A stretch of 64,000 nucleotides of DNA from NCBI GenBank assembly GCA_963805445.1, contig CAWDUI010000038.1:434001-498000 (forward strand), given 5' to 3'. A program made the translations under genes and the position numbers. Below are positions 47,092-54,610 of the stretch, in pieces (positions within the stretch are counted from its first letter, which is position 1; every line of letters begins with the position of its first letter). The notes under the pieces were generated by a model. The model made no database searches and was not told the DNA's origin. It saw nothing but the letters and a program-made list of their open reading frames with translations. This DNA comes from JAENVT01 sp963805445 (GTDB taxonomy: Bacteria; Actinomycetota; Acidimicrobiia; Acidimicrobiales; Ilumatobacteraceae).

Positions 47092-48579
47092 TCACTGCGG
47101 CTTGGTGCGCCACGCTCGCTCGAACGGCAGTCGCCAGGCGTGCGGTGCGATCAGCTGGTGGATCGCGTTGGGCCCCCACGAGCCCGGCGCGTAGGCGCGC
47201 ACCGGCGGTGGCGATTCGAGCAATGGTGTCGACAGCTCCCACAGGCGTTCGATGCCTTCTGAGGTGGTGAACAACGTGTGGTCGCCGCTCATCGCATCGT
47301 GGATCAACCGCTCGTACGCCTCCAGCACGTCTCGCTCCCGGCCGGTCTCGTGCAGGGCGAACTGCAGGCTCAGCTTGTCGAGCTTCATCCCGGGCCCGGG
47401 CCGCTTGCCGTAGAAGCTCAGTGACAGCTTCGACGCGTCTGCAAGATCGAACGTGAGGTGATCGGGCCCGTGCTGCCCGATGCCGGAGCCGGCCGGGAAC
47501 ATGCTCTTTGGCGGCTCGCGGAACGCGATCGAGATGATGCGGGCACCCTCGGCCATCCGCTTTCCGGTGCGGAGGAAGAACGGCACCCCCGCCCAGCGCC
47601 AGTTGTCGATCTCGCACCGCAAGGCGATGAAGGTGTCGGTCTCGGAATCGTGGGCGACACCCACCTCGTCGCGATACCCGATGTACTGACCGCGCACGAC
47701 GTGCGCGGGCTCGATCGGTCGCATCGACCGGAACACCTTGTTCTTCTCCTCGCTGATCGCACGCGGCTCCAGTGCGGTCGGCGGTTCCATCGCCATGAAC
47801 GCCAGCACCTGGAAGAGGTGCGTCACGACCATGTCCTTGTACGCGCCAGTTGATTCGTAGAACCTGATGCGGTCTTCGAGGGCCAAGGCCTCCGGCACAT
47901 CGATCTGCACGTGGTCGATGTGGTCGCGGTTCCAGATCGGCTCGAACAAGCCATTGGCGAAGCGAAAGGCGAGGATGTTCTGCGCTGCTTCCTTGCCCAG
48001 GAAGTGGTCGATCCGGTAGATCTGGTCCTCGTTGAACGTCTCGTGCAGCGAGGCGTTGAGCGTGCGTGCGGATGCCAGGTCGGTTCCGAACGGCTTCTCC
48101 ATCACGATCCGCGAGCGCGGGACCAGATTCGCTTCCGCCAACATGTTGACCACGACCCTCGCGGCAGACGGCGGCACGCTGAGGTAGTGCAGTCTCCGCG
48201 GCTCGCCACCCAACTCCTTCTCCGCATCGGCGACGACTGCGGCCAATCCCACCGGACCCTTCTCCTGCGAGACGTAGCGCAGCTTGCCGGCGAATGCGGC
48301 CCACTGATCGTCGGAGATCGTGCGACTGGAGAACTCGTCGCACGCCTTGCGAGCGAACCTGCGAAAGGTCTCATCGTCGAACTCGTCGAGCGAGGTGCCG
48401 ATGATGCGGCAGTCGCTCACCAGGCCGGCGAGCGACAGGTGCAACAGGCCGGGCAGCAGCTTGCGACGAGCGAGGTCACCCGTCGCCCCGAACAGCACGA
48501 TCACGTGCGGCTTCACCGGCGCCATCAGCGACGGCACGATGTCGCTGGGATCGGTGTGGGTGGTCACGTGCTCGGACAC
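47092..48579 (-). CDS. zwf: Glucose-6-phosphate 1-dehydrogenase
   Basis: This 495-residue protein oxidises glucose-6-phosphate to 6-phosphogluconolactone, producing NAD(P)H. It starts at a GTG at 48579. The cofactor fingerprint is VLFGATGDLARRKLLPGL (near residue 28). The substrate/catalytic motif is QIYRIDHFLGKEAAQNILAFRFAN, which contains the active-site His (RIDHFLGKE). Later parts include VQIDVPEALALEDRIRFYESTGAYKDMVVTHLFQVLA and GVPFFLRTGKRMAEG. It is 10 bp downstream of the MarR-GNAT gene. NADPH supply fits the oxidative-stress genes of this window. Confidence 0.95.
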   Translation of the reverse strand: MSEHVTTHTDPSDIVPSLMAPVKPHVIVLFGATGDLARRKLLPGLLHLSLAGLVSDCRIIGTSLDEFDDETFRRFARKACDEFSSRTISDDQWAAFAGKLRYVSQEKGPVGLAAVVADAEKELGGEPRRLHYLSVPPSAARVVVNMLAEANLVPRSRIVMEKPFGTDLASARTLNASLHETFNEDQIYRIDHFLGKEAAQNILAFRFANGLFEPIWNRDHIDHVQIDVPEALALEDRIRFYESTGAYKDMVVTHLFQVLAFMAMEPPTALEPRAISEEKNKVFRSMRPIEPAHVVRGQYIGYRDEVGVAHDSETDTFIALRCEIDNWRWAGVPFFLRTGKRMAEGARIISIAFREPPKSMFPAGSGIGQHGPDHLTFDLADASKLSLSFYGKRPGPGMKLDKLSLQFALHETGRERDVLEAYERLIHDAMSGDHTLFTTSEGIERLWELSTPLLESPPPVRAYAPGSWGPNAIHQLIAPHAWRLPFERAWRTKPQ

Positions 48580-48589
48580 TGACCGAACA

Positions 48590-49531
48590 CTAGGTCGTTG
48601 CCGATGGTCCCGGTTCCAGCGACAGCCGCAACTCCCAGTTCTGGCCGACGAGGTCTTTGCCGAAGCTGTGGTGCTCCTCGTGGTCGACGAGCACGAATCC
48701 CGCTGCCTCGTAGATGCGGCGCGCCGAGACGAGGATGTCGTTGGTCCACAGCACGATCGAGGAGTAACCGGCGCTCTTGGCGAACTCGACACAGTGATCG
48801 ACGAGGCGTGTGCCGAGGCGAAGCCGGCGCGCCCAGGGCTCGACGAGCAGGATCCGCAGTTGGGCGGTCTCCGAGTCGCGTTCGCAACAGAAGACGCATC
48901 CGGCCCGGGCGCCGTCGACTTCGGCAATCCATGCGTGCTCCCGGTTGGGCTTCAGCCCGTTGTGGAAGTCGGCGACGATGCGGGCGACCAGCGCCTCGAA
49001 GTCGGTGTCCCAGCCGAACTCGTCGGCGTAGATCGCGCCATGGCGTTGAACGACCCAACCCATGTCGCCGGGCTTCAGACCCCGGAACGAGATCCTGTGG
49101 TCGGACGAGTTGCGACTGGTGAGGCTGGAGATGATGGTCATCGATTCGGCGATCATCGCCCGTTGATCGCCCGTCAACGGATCGAGCAGGCCAGTGATCT
49201 GTTCGGCCGAAAGACGGTCCAACTCGTCGAAGGCGGCTCGCCCGGCGGGGGTCAACGAGAGATCGAGCGCCCGACCGTCGGTGACGGACGCGGTGGCCAC
49301 GACCAGGCCGCGTTTCTCGAGCCGGGTCAGCACCCGGGTCAAGAAGCTGGCATCGATGCCCAGTCGCTGACGCAGTTCGAGCCGTTCCCACGTCGCCCGT
49401 TGGGCGAGTTCGAAGAGAACCCGGGCCTCGGCCAGGGTGTGCTCGGTGTCGAGCAACCCCTCGTCGAGCAGGCCGAGCACCTCGGTCCAGTGTCGGTTGA
49501 ACCGGCGCACGTCGTTGATCGTCTGGTTCAT
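48590..49531 (-). CDS. MarR-type regulator fused to GNAT acetyltransferase
   Basis: This 313-residue protein starts MNQTINDVRRFNRHWTEVLG at 49531. Residues 1-140 form a MarR winged helix (LAEARVLFELAQRATWERLELRQRLGIDASFLTRVLTRLEKRGLVVATASVTDGRALDLSLTPAGRAAFDEL). Residues 150-313 form a GNAT domain (HAWIAEVDGARAGCVFCC, LRILLVEPWARRLRLGTRLVDHCVEFAKSAGY, ARRIYEAAGFVLVDHEEHHSFGK). Such MarR-GNAT fusions are known in several bacteria. An operator-like repeat lies 19 bp upstream, so autoregulation is likely. The acetylated target is unknown. Confidence 0.9.
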   Translation of the reverse strand: MNQTINDVRRFNRHWTEVLGLLDEGLLDTEHTLAEARVLFELAQRATWERLELRQRLGIDASFLTRVLTRLEKRGLVVATASVTDGRALDLSLTPAGRAAFDELDRLSAEQITGLLDPLTGDQRAMIAESMTIISSLTSRNSSDHRISFRGLKPGDMGWVVQRHGAIYADEFGWDTDFEALVARIVADFHNGLKPNREHAWIAEVDGARAGCVFCCERDSETAQLRILLVEPWARRLRLGTRLVDHCVEFAKSAGYSSIVLWTNDILVSARRIYEAAGFVLVDHEEHHSFGKDLVGQNWELRLSLEPGPSATT

Positions 49532-49549
49532 CGTCGCTCCCCGAAGATA

Positions 49550-49564
49550 GTGGACGCAGTCCAC
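49550..49564. promoter_or_regulatory. Operator-like inverted repeat before the MarR-GNAT gene
   Basis: GTGGAC and GTCCAC are perfect 6-bp arms around GCA. The site is 19 bp upstream of the MarR-GNAT start codon, where a MarR dimer would block transcription. The flanks extend the partial symmetry (GATA...ATATC). Confidence 0.6.
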
Positions 49565-49608
49565 CATATCCCAGCAGGGCTCGTCGTGCTAGAGATGCCT
49601 TGCGAGGT

Positions 49609-49628
49609 ATATGCAATCTGTGGCATAT
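49609..49628. promoter_or_regulatory. Operator-like inverted repeat abutting the first ArsR start
   Basis: The arms ATATGC (49609-49614) and GCATAT (49623-49628) flank 8 bases, and the ATG start at 49630 follows at once. AT-rich 6-8-6 repeats overlapping the promoter are typical of ArsR/SmtB sites. No ribosome-binding site lies between the repeat and start, which suggests a leaderless transcript. Confidence 0.6.
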
Positions 49629-49629
49629 T

Positions 49630-49974
49630 ATGTGGATGCTCACCACGTTCGAAGTGCTGGCGCAGCCGATTCGGCGGTCGATCCTCGATCACCTCCGCGA
49701 TGGCGAGCACCTCGTCGGCGATCTCGCCGAGCGTCTGGGGCTGAACCAGCCGCTGACGTCGAAGCACCTCCGAGTGCTCCGTGATGCCGCGCTCGTGACG
49801 GTGCGAATCGACGGCCCGCGCCGCTGGTACGCCCTGCGCGTCGAGCCGCTGGCCGAGCTCGACGCATGGCTCACCCCCTATCGGTGGATGTGGGAGTCGC
49901 ATCTCGACCGCCTCGGCGCCCATCTCGACACCATGCCCGAACCAGACCATCAAGGAGACACCGATGTCCGCTGA
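49630..49974 (+). CDS. ArsR-family regulator (first module)
   Basis: This protein of about 114 residues starts at the ATG at 49630 (or 49636). The winged helix is MLTTFEVLAQPIRRSILDHL, then GEHLVGDLAERLGLNQPLTSKHLRVLRDAALVTVRIDGPRRWYAL, the normal arrangement of one-component ArsR repressors. No metal-binding Cys pair is visible, as in many ArsR-SRPBCC pairs. It overlaps the double SRPBCC gene by 11 bp. Confidence 0.9.
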   Translation: MWMLTTFEVLAQPIRRSILDHLRDGEHLVGDLAERLGLNQPLTSKHLRVLRDAALVTVRIDGPRRWYALRVEPLAELDAWLTPYRWMWESHLDRLGAHLDTMPEPDHQGDTDVR

Positions 49975-50860
49975 CCAGTTCCTGACGCTGGAGGGCCGGC
50001 CGACCGTGCGCGTCGAACGGCGCTACCCGCACTCGATCGACAAGGTGTGGCACGCCGTCACCACACCCGAGCACCTCGGCCAGTGGTTCCCCAGTCCGGT
50101 CGAGCTCGACCTGCGTCCCGGCGGGGTGATGCGGTTCGGCGCCTTCGACCACGATGCCGCCGCCGGGATCATCGAAACCATCGATGCTCCGCGTCGTCTC
50201 ACGTTCACTTGGGGTTCCGATCGGCTGACGTTCGAGCTCACGCCGGATGGCGACGGCACCAGGTTCGCCCTGACTCATTCGTTCGACGATCGCTCTGGAG
50301 CACCGAGCTTTGCGACCGGCTGGGAGCTCTGCCTGGCCGGACTACGCGCCGTGCTCGCCGGCGACCCGCTGCCGCCGGCCGACCGCGGGATCGAACGGCA
50401 CGAGGAGCTGGTGCATGAGTTCGGACTCGACCGGCCCGAGGTGACGGAATCGGCGACCGGTTGGACGGTGCGCGTCGAGCGCCAGCTGACCTGCCCCGCC
50501 GAGGTCGCCTGGAACCTGTGGTTCGGCAAGGACCGCGACACGGGCGAGCAACGTGTCGCCCCCGGCGTCGGTCAACCGCTGACGCCGTACATGGCGCCGG
50601 ATGTGGTGATCGGGACGATGACCGAGGTCGAGACGCACCGCGTCCTGGCCTTCGACGTGGCGCCGACCGGCGGGCCCGGCGAGCACCTCCGACTCGAGTT
50701 CGCCGATGGCACTGGTCACGGCGTGCGGATCATCCTCACCGTCACCGGCACCGACCTCGCCGAGCGCGACGCAGCGGCACAGATGTGGGCCACCGGTGCC
50801 ATCGGGCACCTCGCGGCGTCGGCCGCCGAGTGGGCGCTGGCGCACCAGGTGCAAGCCTGA
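49964..50860 (+). CDS. SRPBCC protein with two AHSA1-like domains
   Basis: This 298-residue protein starts MSADQFLTLEGRPTVRVERR. It has two consecutive AHSA1 domains: the first with YPHSIDKVWHAVTTPEHLGQWFPSPVELDLRPGGVMRFGAFDHDAAAGIIETIDAPRRLTFTWG (residues 20-150), the second with GWTVRVERQLTCPAEVAWNLWFGKDR and MAPDVVIGTMTEVETHRVLAFDVAPTGGPGEHLRLEF (residues 165-298). Such domains bind hydrophobic ligands. The gene is coupled to the upstream ArsR regulator, so ligand sensing or detoxification is plausible. The second domain is more divergent. Confidence 0.85.
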   Translation: MSADQFLTLEGRPTVRVERRYPHSIDKVWHAVTTPEHLGQWFPSPVELDLRPGGVMRFGAFDHDAAAGIIETIDAPRRLTFTWGSDRLTFELTPDGDGTRFALTHSFDDRSGAPSFATGWELCLAGLRAVLAGDPLPPADRGIERHEELVHEFGLDRPEVTESATGWTVRVERQLTCPAEVAWNLWFGKDRDTGEQRVAPGVGQPLTPYMAPDVVIGTMTEVETHRVLAFDVAPTGGPGEHLRLEFADGTGHGVRIILTVTGTDLAERDAAAQMWATGAIGHLAASAAEWALAHQVQA

Positions 50861-50907
50861 TCAGATTCGGCTGAAGTCCATGCGTGCCACACGCTAGGAA
50901 AGAGTCC

Positions 50908-51336
50908 ATGAACACCGCATCCATCATCCCCCCGATCGGCACCATCGCCCGGCGAACTCGAACGCTGACCCAGGACGACATCGTGCGCTTCACCGAGATC
51001 ACGGGCGACCGCAATCCCCTGCACTACGACGACACCCTGGCGTCCGCCAGCCGTTTCGGCGGAATCATCGTTCAGGGCGGCGTCACCTCCGGGTTGTTCA
51101 ATGCCATCGTCGCCGAGGATCTCCCCGGGCCGGGCACCGTGTTCCTCCAGGTCAACTGGGCGTTCACTGGTCCAGGCCGGCCCGGAGACACCATCACTGC
51201 CGAGGTCGAGGTCATCGATCGCCGGGAGGACAAGCCGATCGCGACCCTGCGAACCACCATCGTCAACCAGCGTGGCGAGACGCTGATCGATGGGTCGGCC
51301 GTCGTCTATCGCGACCCCGTCATCGCCGCCGGCTGA
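50908..51336 (+). CDS. MaoC-like hydratase
   Basis: This 142-residue protein starts MNTASIIPPIGTIARRTRTL at 50908, behind AGGAAAGAG. The hot-dog fold hydratase signature is DIVRFTEITGDRNPLHYDDTLASASRFGGIIVQGGV, which contains the catalytic Asp/Asn and His (GDRNPLHYD). LVNWAF-like and GDTITAEVEVIDRREDKPIATLRTTI segments follow. It hydrates an enoyl-CoA type substrate. Its stop codon lies in the loop of a terminator hairpin, and it is isolated between the two ArsR modules. Confidence 0.85.
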   Translation: MNTASIIPPIGTIARRTRTLTQDDIVRFTEITGDRNPLHYDDTLASASRFGGIIVQGGVTSGLFNAIVAEDLPGPGTVFLQVNWAFTGPGRPGDTITAEVEVIDRREDKPIATLRTTIVNQRGETLIDGSAVVYRDPVIAAG

Positions 51337-51347
51337 GTCCGGCGGCG
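51324..51347 (+). terminator. Hairpin overlapping the MaoC stop codon
   Basis: CGCCGCCGG (51324-51332) and CCGGCGGCG (51339-51347) are perfect 9-bp arms with a 6-base loop that contains the TGA stop. It could terminate or stabilise the MaoC transcript. Confidence 0.6.
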
Positions 51348-51362
51348 AGTGAGATCGACGGG

Positions 51363-51381
51363 CAACGTCGATACGACGTTG
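51363..51381. repeat. Second hairpin after MaoC
   Basis: CAACGTCG (51363-51370) and CGACGTTG (51374-51381) are perfect 8-bp arms with a 3-base loop. It lies between the MaoC terminator and repeat B copy 2, upstream of the second ArsR module. Confidence 0.55.
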
Positions 51382-51397
51382 TGTTCACAGAGCTGGT

Positions 51398-51441
51398 GTG
51401 GAGTGTTTCGAGGTACCCAGACGGGCGCCAAACGACTCCAC
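51398..51441. repeat. Dispersed intergenic repeat B, copy 2
   Basis: This is the second copy of the repeat at 47042-47081. Its ends pair well: GTGGAGT plus GTTT at the 5' end and AAAC plus ACTCCAC at the 3' end. The central GGTACC is itself a palindrome, so the whole unit can form a long imperfect hairpin. Confidence 0.6.
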
Positions 51442-51494
51442 AGGGCCTGTCGCGACCGGTAGCGGTGGTTGTGCGATCAGCCATTTCGTAATGT

Positions 51495-51510
51495 TCAACT
51501 GAATGGTTGA
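51495..51510. promoter_or_regulatory. ArsR operator-like site 1 for the second module
   Basis: The arms TCAAC and GTTGA around a 6-base spacer (TCAACTGAATGGTTGA) form a 16-bp imperfect palindrome. The same TCAAC-N6-GTTGA occurs 40 bp downstream, so this is one of a matched pair. Confidence 0.6.
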
Positions 51511-51534
51511 CAGTTAGCCGGTGCATCTGTATTC

Positions 51535-51550
51535 TCAACTACATGGTTGA
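51535..51550. promoter_or_regulatory. ArsR operator-like site 2, overlapping the start codon
   Basis: TCAAC-N6-GTTGA (TCAACTACATGGTTGA) repeats site 1 at 51495-51510. The ATG of the second ArsR gene (51543-51545) is inside the spacer. Binding here would block a leaderless transcript, consistent with autorepression. Confidence 0.65.
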
Positions 51551-51863
51551 CAGTCTCGATGTGGTGTTCCACGCACTGTCGAGCGCGCCGCGTCGCACGA
51601 TGCTGAACGCTCTGGCCGACGGCGAACGCACCGTCGGCGAGCTCGCCGAACCGTTCGACATCTCGCTCGCCGCAGTGTCGAAGCACCTCATGGTGCTCGA
51701 GGACGCCGGCCTGGTCGACCGACGCGTCGATGGTCGCACCACGATCTGTCGGCTGCGCGCCGAGCCGCTCGCCGACGTCCGCAACTGGGTTGCGTTCTAT
51801 GAAGACTTCTGGACACACAAGCTCGATCGATTGGAGAAGTTGATGACCGAGGAGAACACCTGA
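51543..51863 (+). CDS. ArsR-family regulator (second module)
   Basis: This 106-residue protein starts MVDSLDVVFHALSSAPRRTML at the ATG at 51543; a longer frame from 51507 is less likely because it would begin inside the operator. The winged helix is LNALADGERTVGELAEPFDISLAAVSKHLMVLEDAGLVDRRVDGRTTICRLRAEPL, followed by a C-terminal helix with WVAFYEDFWTHKLDRLEKLM. It lies one base from the AHSA1 gene (TGATG). Confidence 0.9.
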   Translation: MVDSLDVVFHALSSAPRRTMLNALADGERTVGELAEPFDISLAAVSKHLMVLEDAGLVDRRVDGRTTICRLRAEPLADVRNWVAFYEDFWTHKLDRLEKLMTEENT

Positions 51864-52342
51864 TGCAGTTCGCAGTCGCGTTGGAACGCGTGATCGCCGC
51901 GCCGCGTTCGAAGGTCTACCGAGCATGGCTCGATCCCGGAATGCTCGCACGTTGGTTCGGGCCCGACGACTTCTCCATCGTCGTCGCCTCCGTCGACGAG
52001 CGGGTCGGCGGCGTGCACCAGGTCGAGATGCTCGGCCCAGACGGTGTGCACGTCACGTTCGTCTCGGTGATCGAGGAGCTCGTGCCCGACGAACGGATCG
52101 TGTTCACGTTCAAGTTCGACCCGTCGGCCCAGGAGACCAAGCTGACCATTGCGCTGAACGACGCCGACGACGGCGGAACGCTGCTTCGCCTCGATCACGA
52201 GCGCATCACCGTCGAGGGCGACCTCAACACGACGTCGGTCAACGTCGGCTGGGGTCAGACGCTGGCCAAGTTGCAGGCCTTCATCGAGAGCTCATCTTCA
52301 ACACCGCTTCAACCCACGGATCAACAAGGAGAACAACCATGA
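51863..52342 (+). CDS. SRPBCC (AHSA1-like) protein
   Basis: This 159-residue protein starts MQFAVALERVIAAPRSKVYRAWLDPGMLARWFGPDDFS, the AHSA1 opening. VVASVDERVGGVHQVEMLGPDGVHVTFVSVIEELVPDERIVFTFKF and VNVGWGQTLAKLQAFI complete the domain. It is controlled by the upstream ArsR. The last 20 residues are unusual, and the stop overlaps the next start. Confidence 0.85.
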   Translation: MQFAVALERVIAAPRSKVYRAWLDPGMLARWFGPDDFSIVVASVDERVGGVHQVEMLGPDGVHVTFVSVIEELVPDERIVFTFKFDPSAQETKLTIALNDADDGGTLLRLDHERITVEGDLNTTSVNVGWGQTLAKLQAFIESSSSTPLQPTDQQGEQP

Positions 52343-53047
52343 ATCATTCGACTGCAACCCGCGACGAGTGGACCAACGCTCGGCGTGCCCTGCTCGGGTC
52401 GGAGAAGGAACTGACTCGCATGTCCGATGCGATCGCCAAGCAGCGGATGGAGCTGCCGTGGGTGCTCGTGGACGAGCAATACGTGTTCGACACCGAGGAC
52501 GGTCCGAAGAGCCTGGCCGATCTGTTCGATGGTCGTTCACAGTTGATCGTGTACCACTTCATGTTCGGCCCCGATTGGGACGAGGGCTGCCCCAGCTGCA
52601 GCTCACTGGGTGACCACATCGATCTCCCACGTGTGCATCTCGAGCATCACGACGTGACCTGGGTGGCTGTCTCACGCGCCCCGCTGGAAAAACTGCTTGG
52701 CGTACCGAACCCGCATGGGATGGTCGTTCCCTTGGGTGTCGTCGTTCGCCAATGACTTCAACTTCGACTTCAAGGTGTCCTCGACCGAGGAGCGTCCGTT
52801 GCTCGAGTACAATTTCCGGGAAGTGCCCGAGGAGATGCGTCGAAGCGGGCCGGGGGAGTTGCCGGGAATGAGCACGTTCATCATGCAGGACGGCGCCGTC
52901 TACCACACCTACTCCGCCTACGCCCGCGGCCTCGACGCGATGTGGGGAATGTACCAGTGGCTCGATCGCGCTCCGCTCGGACGCAACGAGGAGGGCGGTG
53001 CCGCCTGGTTCCGCCGCCACGATTCGTACGACGGCGCGTCGGCGTAG
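52339..53047 (+). CDS. DUF899 family thioredoxin-like protein (one frameshift)
   Basis: The gene starts MNHSTATRDEWTNARRALLG at 52339. The thioredoxin-like core has SLADLFDGRSQLIVYHFMFGPDWDEGCPSCSSLGDHID, with a CxxC in CPSC. A frame change near 52693, at a TT, leads to LAYRTRMGWSFPWVSSFANDFNFDF and AWFRRHDSYDGASA, ending at 53047. The family is of unknown function, related to peroxiredoxin-like thioredoxin folds. Position after ArsR-AHSA1 is shared with many genomes. Confidence 0.8.
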
Positions 53048-53166
53048 TGCTCGCCCACGTCGCCGGCCTTCCGGTCGAGGAGATGGTCCCGCTCATCGCG
53101 ACGAGCTGCGCCGGCACGGTCGTGGCGATCCGTGTGTGGTTCGGGCGACGGTTCCCGCGACGCTAG
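53047..53166 (+). CDS. Small hydrophobic protein after DUF899
   Basis: This 39-residue frame starts VLAHVAGLPVEEMVPLIATS at a GTG overlapping the DUF899 stop (TAGTG). It has one hydrophobic segment (MVPLIATSCAGTVVAIRVWF) and ends in arginines (FGRRFPRR). No family was recognised. It is included because the start is coupled to the upstream gene and the frame is intact, but it could be spurious. Confidence 0.35.
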   Translation: MLAHVAGLPVEEMVPLIATSCAGTVVAIRVWFGRRFPRR

Positions 53167-53171
53167 GGCGA

Positions 53172-53732
53172 ATGAGGTTTACCCGCGCAGAGCTCGCCGC
53201 CTTCCATGGCCACCCGGTGGACGATCTCATCGACGATCGTGTGCGACTGTTGTTCGTCGGCATCAACCCGGGGCTGTGGACCGCGGCGGTCAACGCTCAC
53301 TTCGCCCGTCGCGGCAACCGTTTCTGGCCGGCGCTGCACGCCGCCGGAATCACCCCACACGTGATCGATGCCAGCAACGGCATGACGGACGAGGATCGCC
53401 AACTGGTGTTGGGCCTCGGGATCGGCATCACCAACATCGTCCCGACCGCGAGCGCCCGGGCGGAGGAGCTGAGCCGCGACGAGCTGCATGCCGGCGCGGC
53501 CGCGCTGGAGGCGAACGTGCGGCACTGGAAGCCGAGCGTCGTTGCCGTGCTCGGCCTGACGGCCTACCGGCAGGCCTTCGCCGAACCGAAAGCCGTCCAG
53601 GGCCGCCAGGACGGCCGGCTCGGCGGTGCGGAGCTGTGGGTCCTGCCGAACCCGAGTGGCCTCAATGCCCACGAGACCGTCGAGACCCTGGCCACGTCGT
53701 ACCGGCAGGCTTGGGTGGCCGCGGTCGGCTGA
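53172..53732 (+). CDS. mug: Mismatch-specific G:T/U DNA glycosylase
   Basis: This 186-residue protein belongs to the uracil-DNA glycosylase superfamily. It starts at the ATG at 53172 and has motif A GINPGLWTAAVNAHFARRGNRFW near residue 28. Motif B is LWVLPNPSGLNAHETVE near residue 160. The intervening GLGIGITNIVPTASARAEEL is typical of the Mug family. It removes thymine or uracil from mismatches with guanine, preserving the strand. Cytosolic DNA repair. Confidence 0.85.
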   Translation: MRFTRAELAAFHGHPVDDLIDDRVRLLFVGINPGLWTAAVNAHFARRGNRFWPALHAAGITPHVIDASNGMTDEDRQLVLGLGIGITNIVPTASARAEELSRDELHAGAAALEANVRHWKPSVVAVLGLTAYRQAFAEPKAVQGRQDGRLGGAELWVLPNPSGLNAHETVETLATSYRQAWVAAVG

Positions 53733-53751
53733 CGGTCACCCGGTCGTTGCC

Positions 53752-54522
53752 TCAGGCGACGGCGGTTCCGAAGAGGCTGCCGATGCCGTACGTCACCGCC
53801 GAGGCCAGCACGACGATGAGCAGTTGTCGGCCGCCGCCGATCAACGCGGAGTTGCCTGCCGTCCAGCTGACCAGGCCACCGACGATCAGGCTGGCGAGCG
53901 CGGTGAGGATCACCGACCAGACGGCGGCCGGGGTGCCGTGGGCGAAGAACCATGGCAACAGCGGGATCAAGGCCCCAACGGAGAACAGTGCCAGCGAGCT
54001 GAACGCGGCGACGAACGGCGAGCCGAGCTGGGCGGGGTTCACGCCGAACACGGTGCGCGACGTGAAGTTCAAGAACCGGTCTTCGTCGAGCGGAAGCTCA
54101 GTGCTGGCCTTGCGCGCCGTGTCGGTCGCGAAGCCATCGTCGATCAACTGATTGGTCAACACGTCGAGCACCAAACGCGGGTTGCGCCCGATCAGACGCT
54201 TCAGTTCGCTGACCAATCCCTCGGCCATCTGCGCCTGGCTGCGCACCGACACCCACTCGCCGGCGGCCATCGAGAAGGCGCCGGCGATCAAGCTGGCGAA
54301 GCCGGCCAGGCGCACCGACGACGCCGTGGCGCTTGCCCCGGCGACGGCCAGGATCAAGCACAGGTTGGTGACCAGGCCGTCGTTCATGCCGAGCACTGCG
54401 GCGCGCGCTCCACCCGCTTGCACCTGATCTGCCTTGCGTCGCAGGGACGCGGTGTCGCCTGCCGCGTCGCTGATGTGGGCGTCGATCGGGATCAGTGTGG
54501 GACGGGTCAGCGCTGAGTCCAT
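53752..54522 (-). CDS. VIT1/CCC1-family transporter
   Basis: This 256-residue protein starts MDSALTRPTLIPIDAHISDA. The opening helix GMNDGLVTNLCLILAVAGASATASSVRLAGFASLIAGAFSMAAGEWVSVRSQAQ is the family signature. A soluble region with acidic residues (DEDRFLNFTS) and four more membrane segments follow, ending VVLASAVTYGIGSLFG. Family members move iron or manganese; the acidic loop fits divalent metal transport. It stands opposite the mug gene. Confidence 0.85.
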   Translation of the reverse strand: MDSALTRPTLIPIDAHISDAAGDTASLRRKADQVQAGGARAAVLGMNDGLVTNLCLILAVAGASATASSVRLAGFASLIAGAFSMAAGEWVSVRSQAQMAEGLVSELKRLIGRNPRLVLDVLTNQLIDDGFATDTARKASTELPLDEDRFLNFTSRTVFGVNPAQLGSPFVAAFSSLALFSVGALIPLLPWFFAHGTPAAVWSVILTALASLIVGGLVSWTAGNSALIGGGRQLLIVVLASAVTYGIGSLFGTAVA

Positions 54523-54610
54523 GGTGGTGGGGGATCAGCGGGGACCAGCGACATCGAGAGCGGGTGCCGGTGACGGGAGCATCGGCTCAGTGTAGAACGA
54601 CCCGTGGCGG

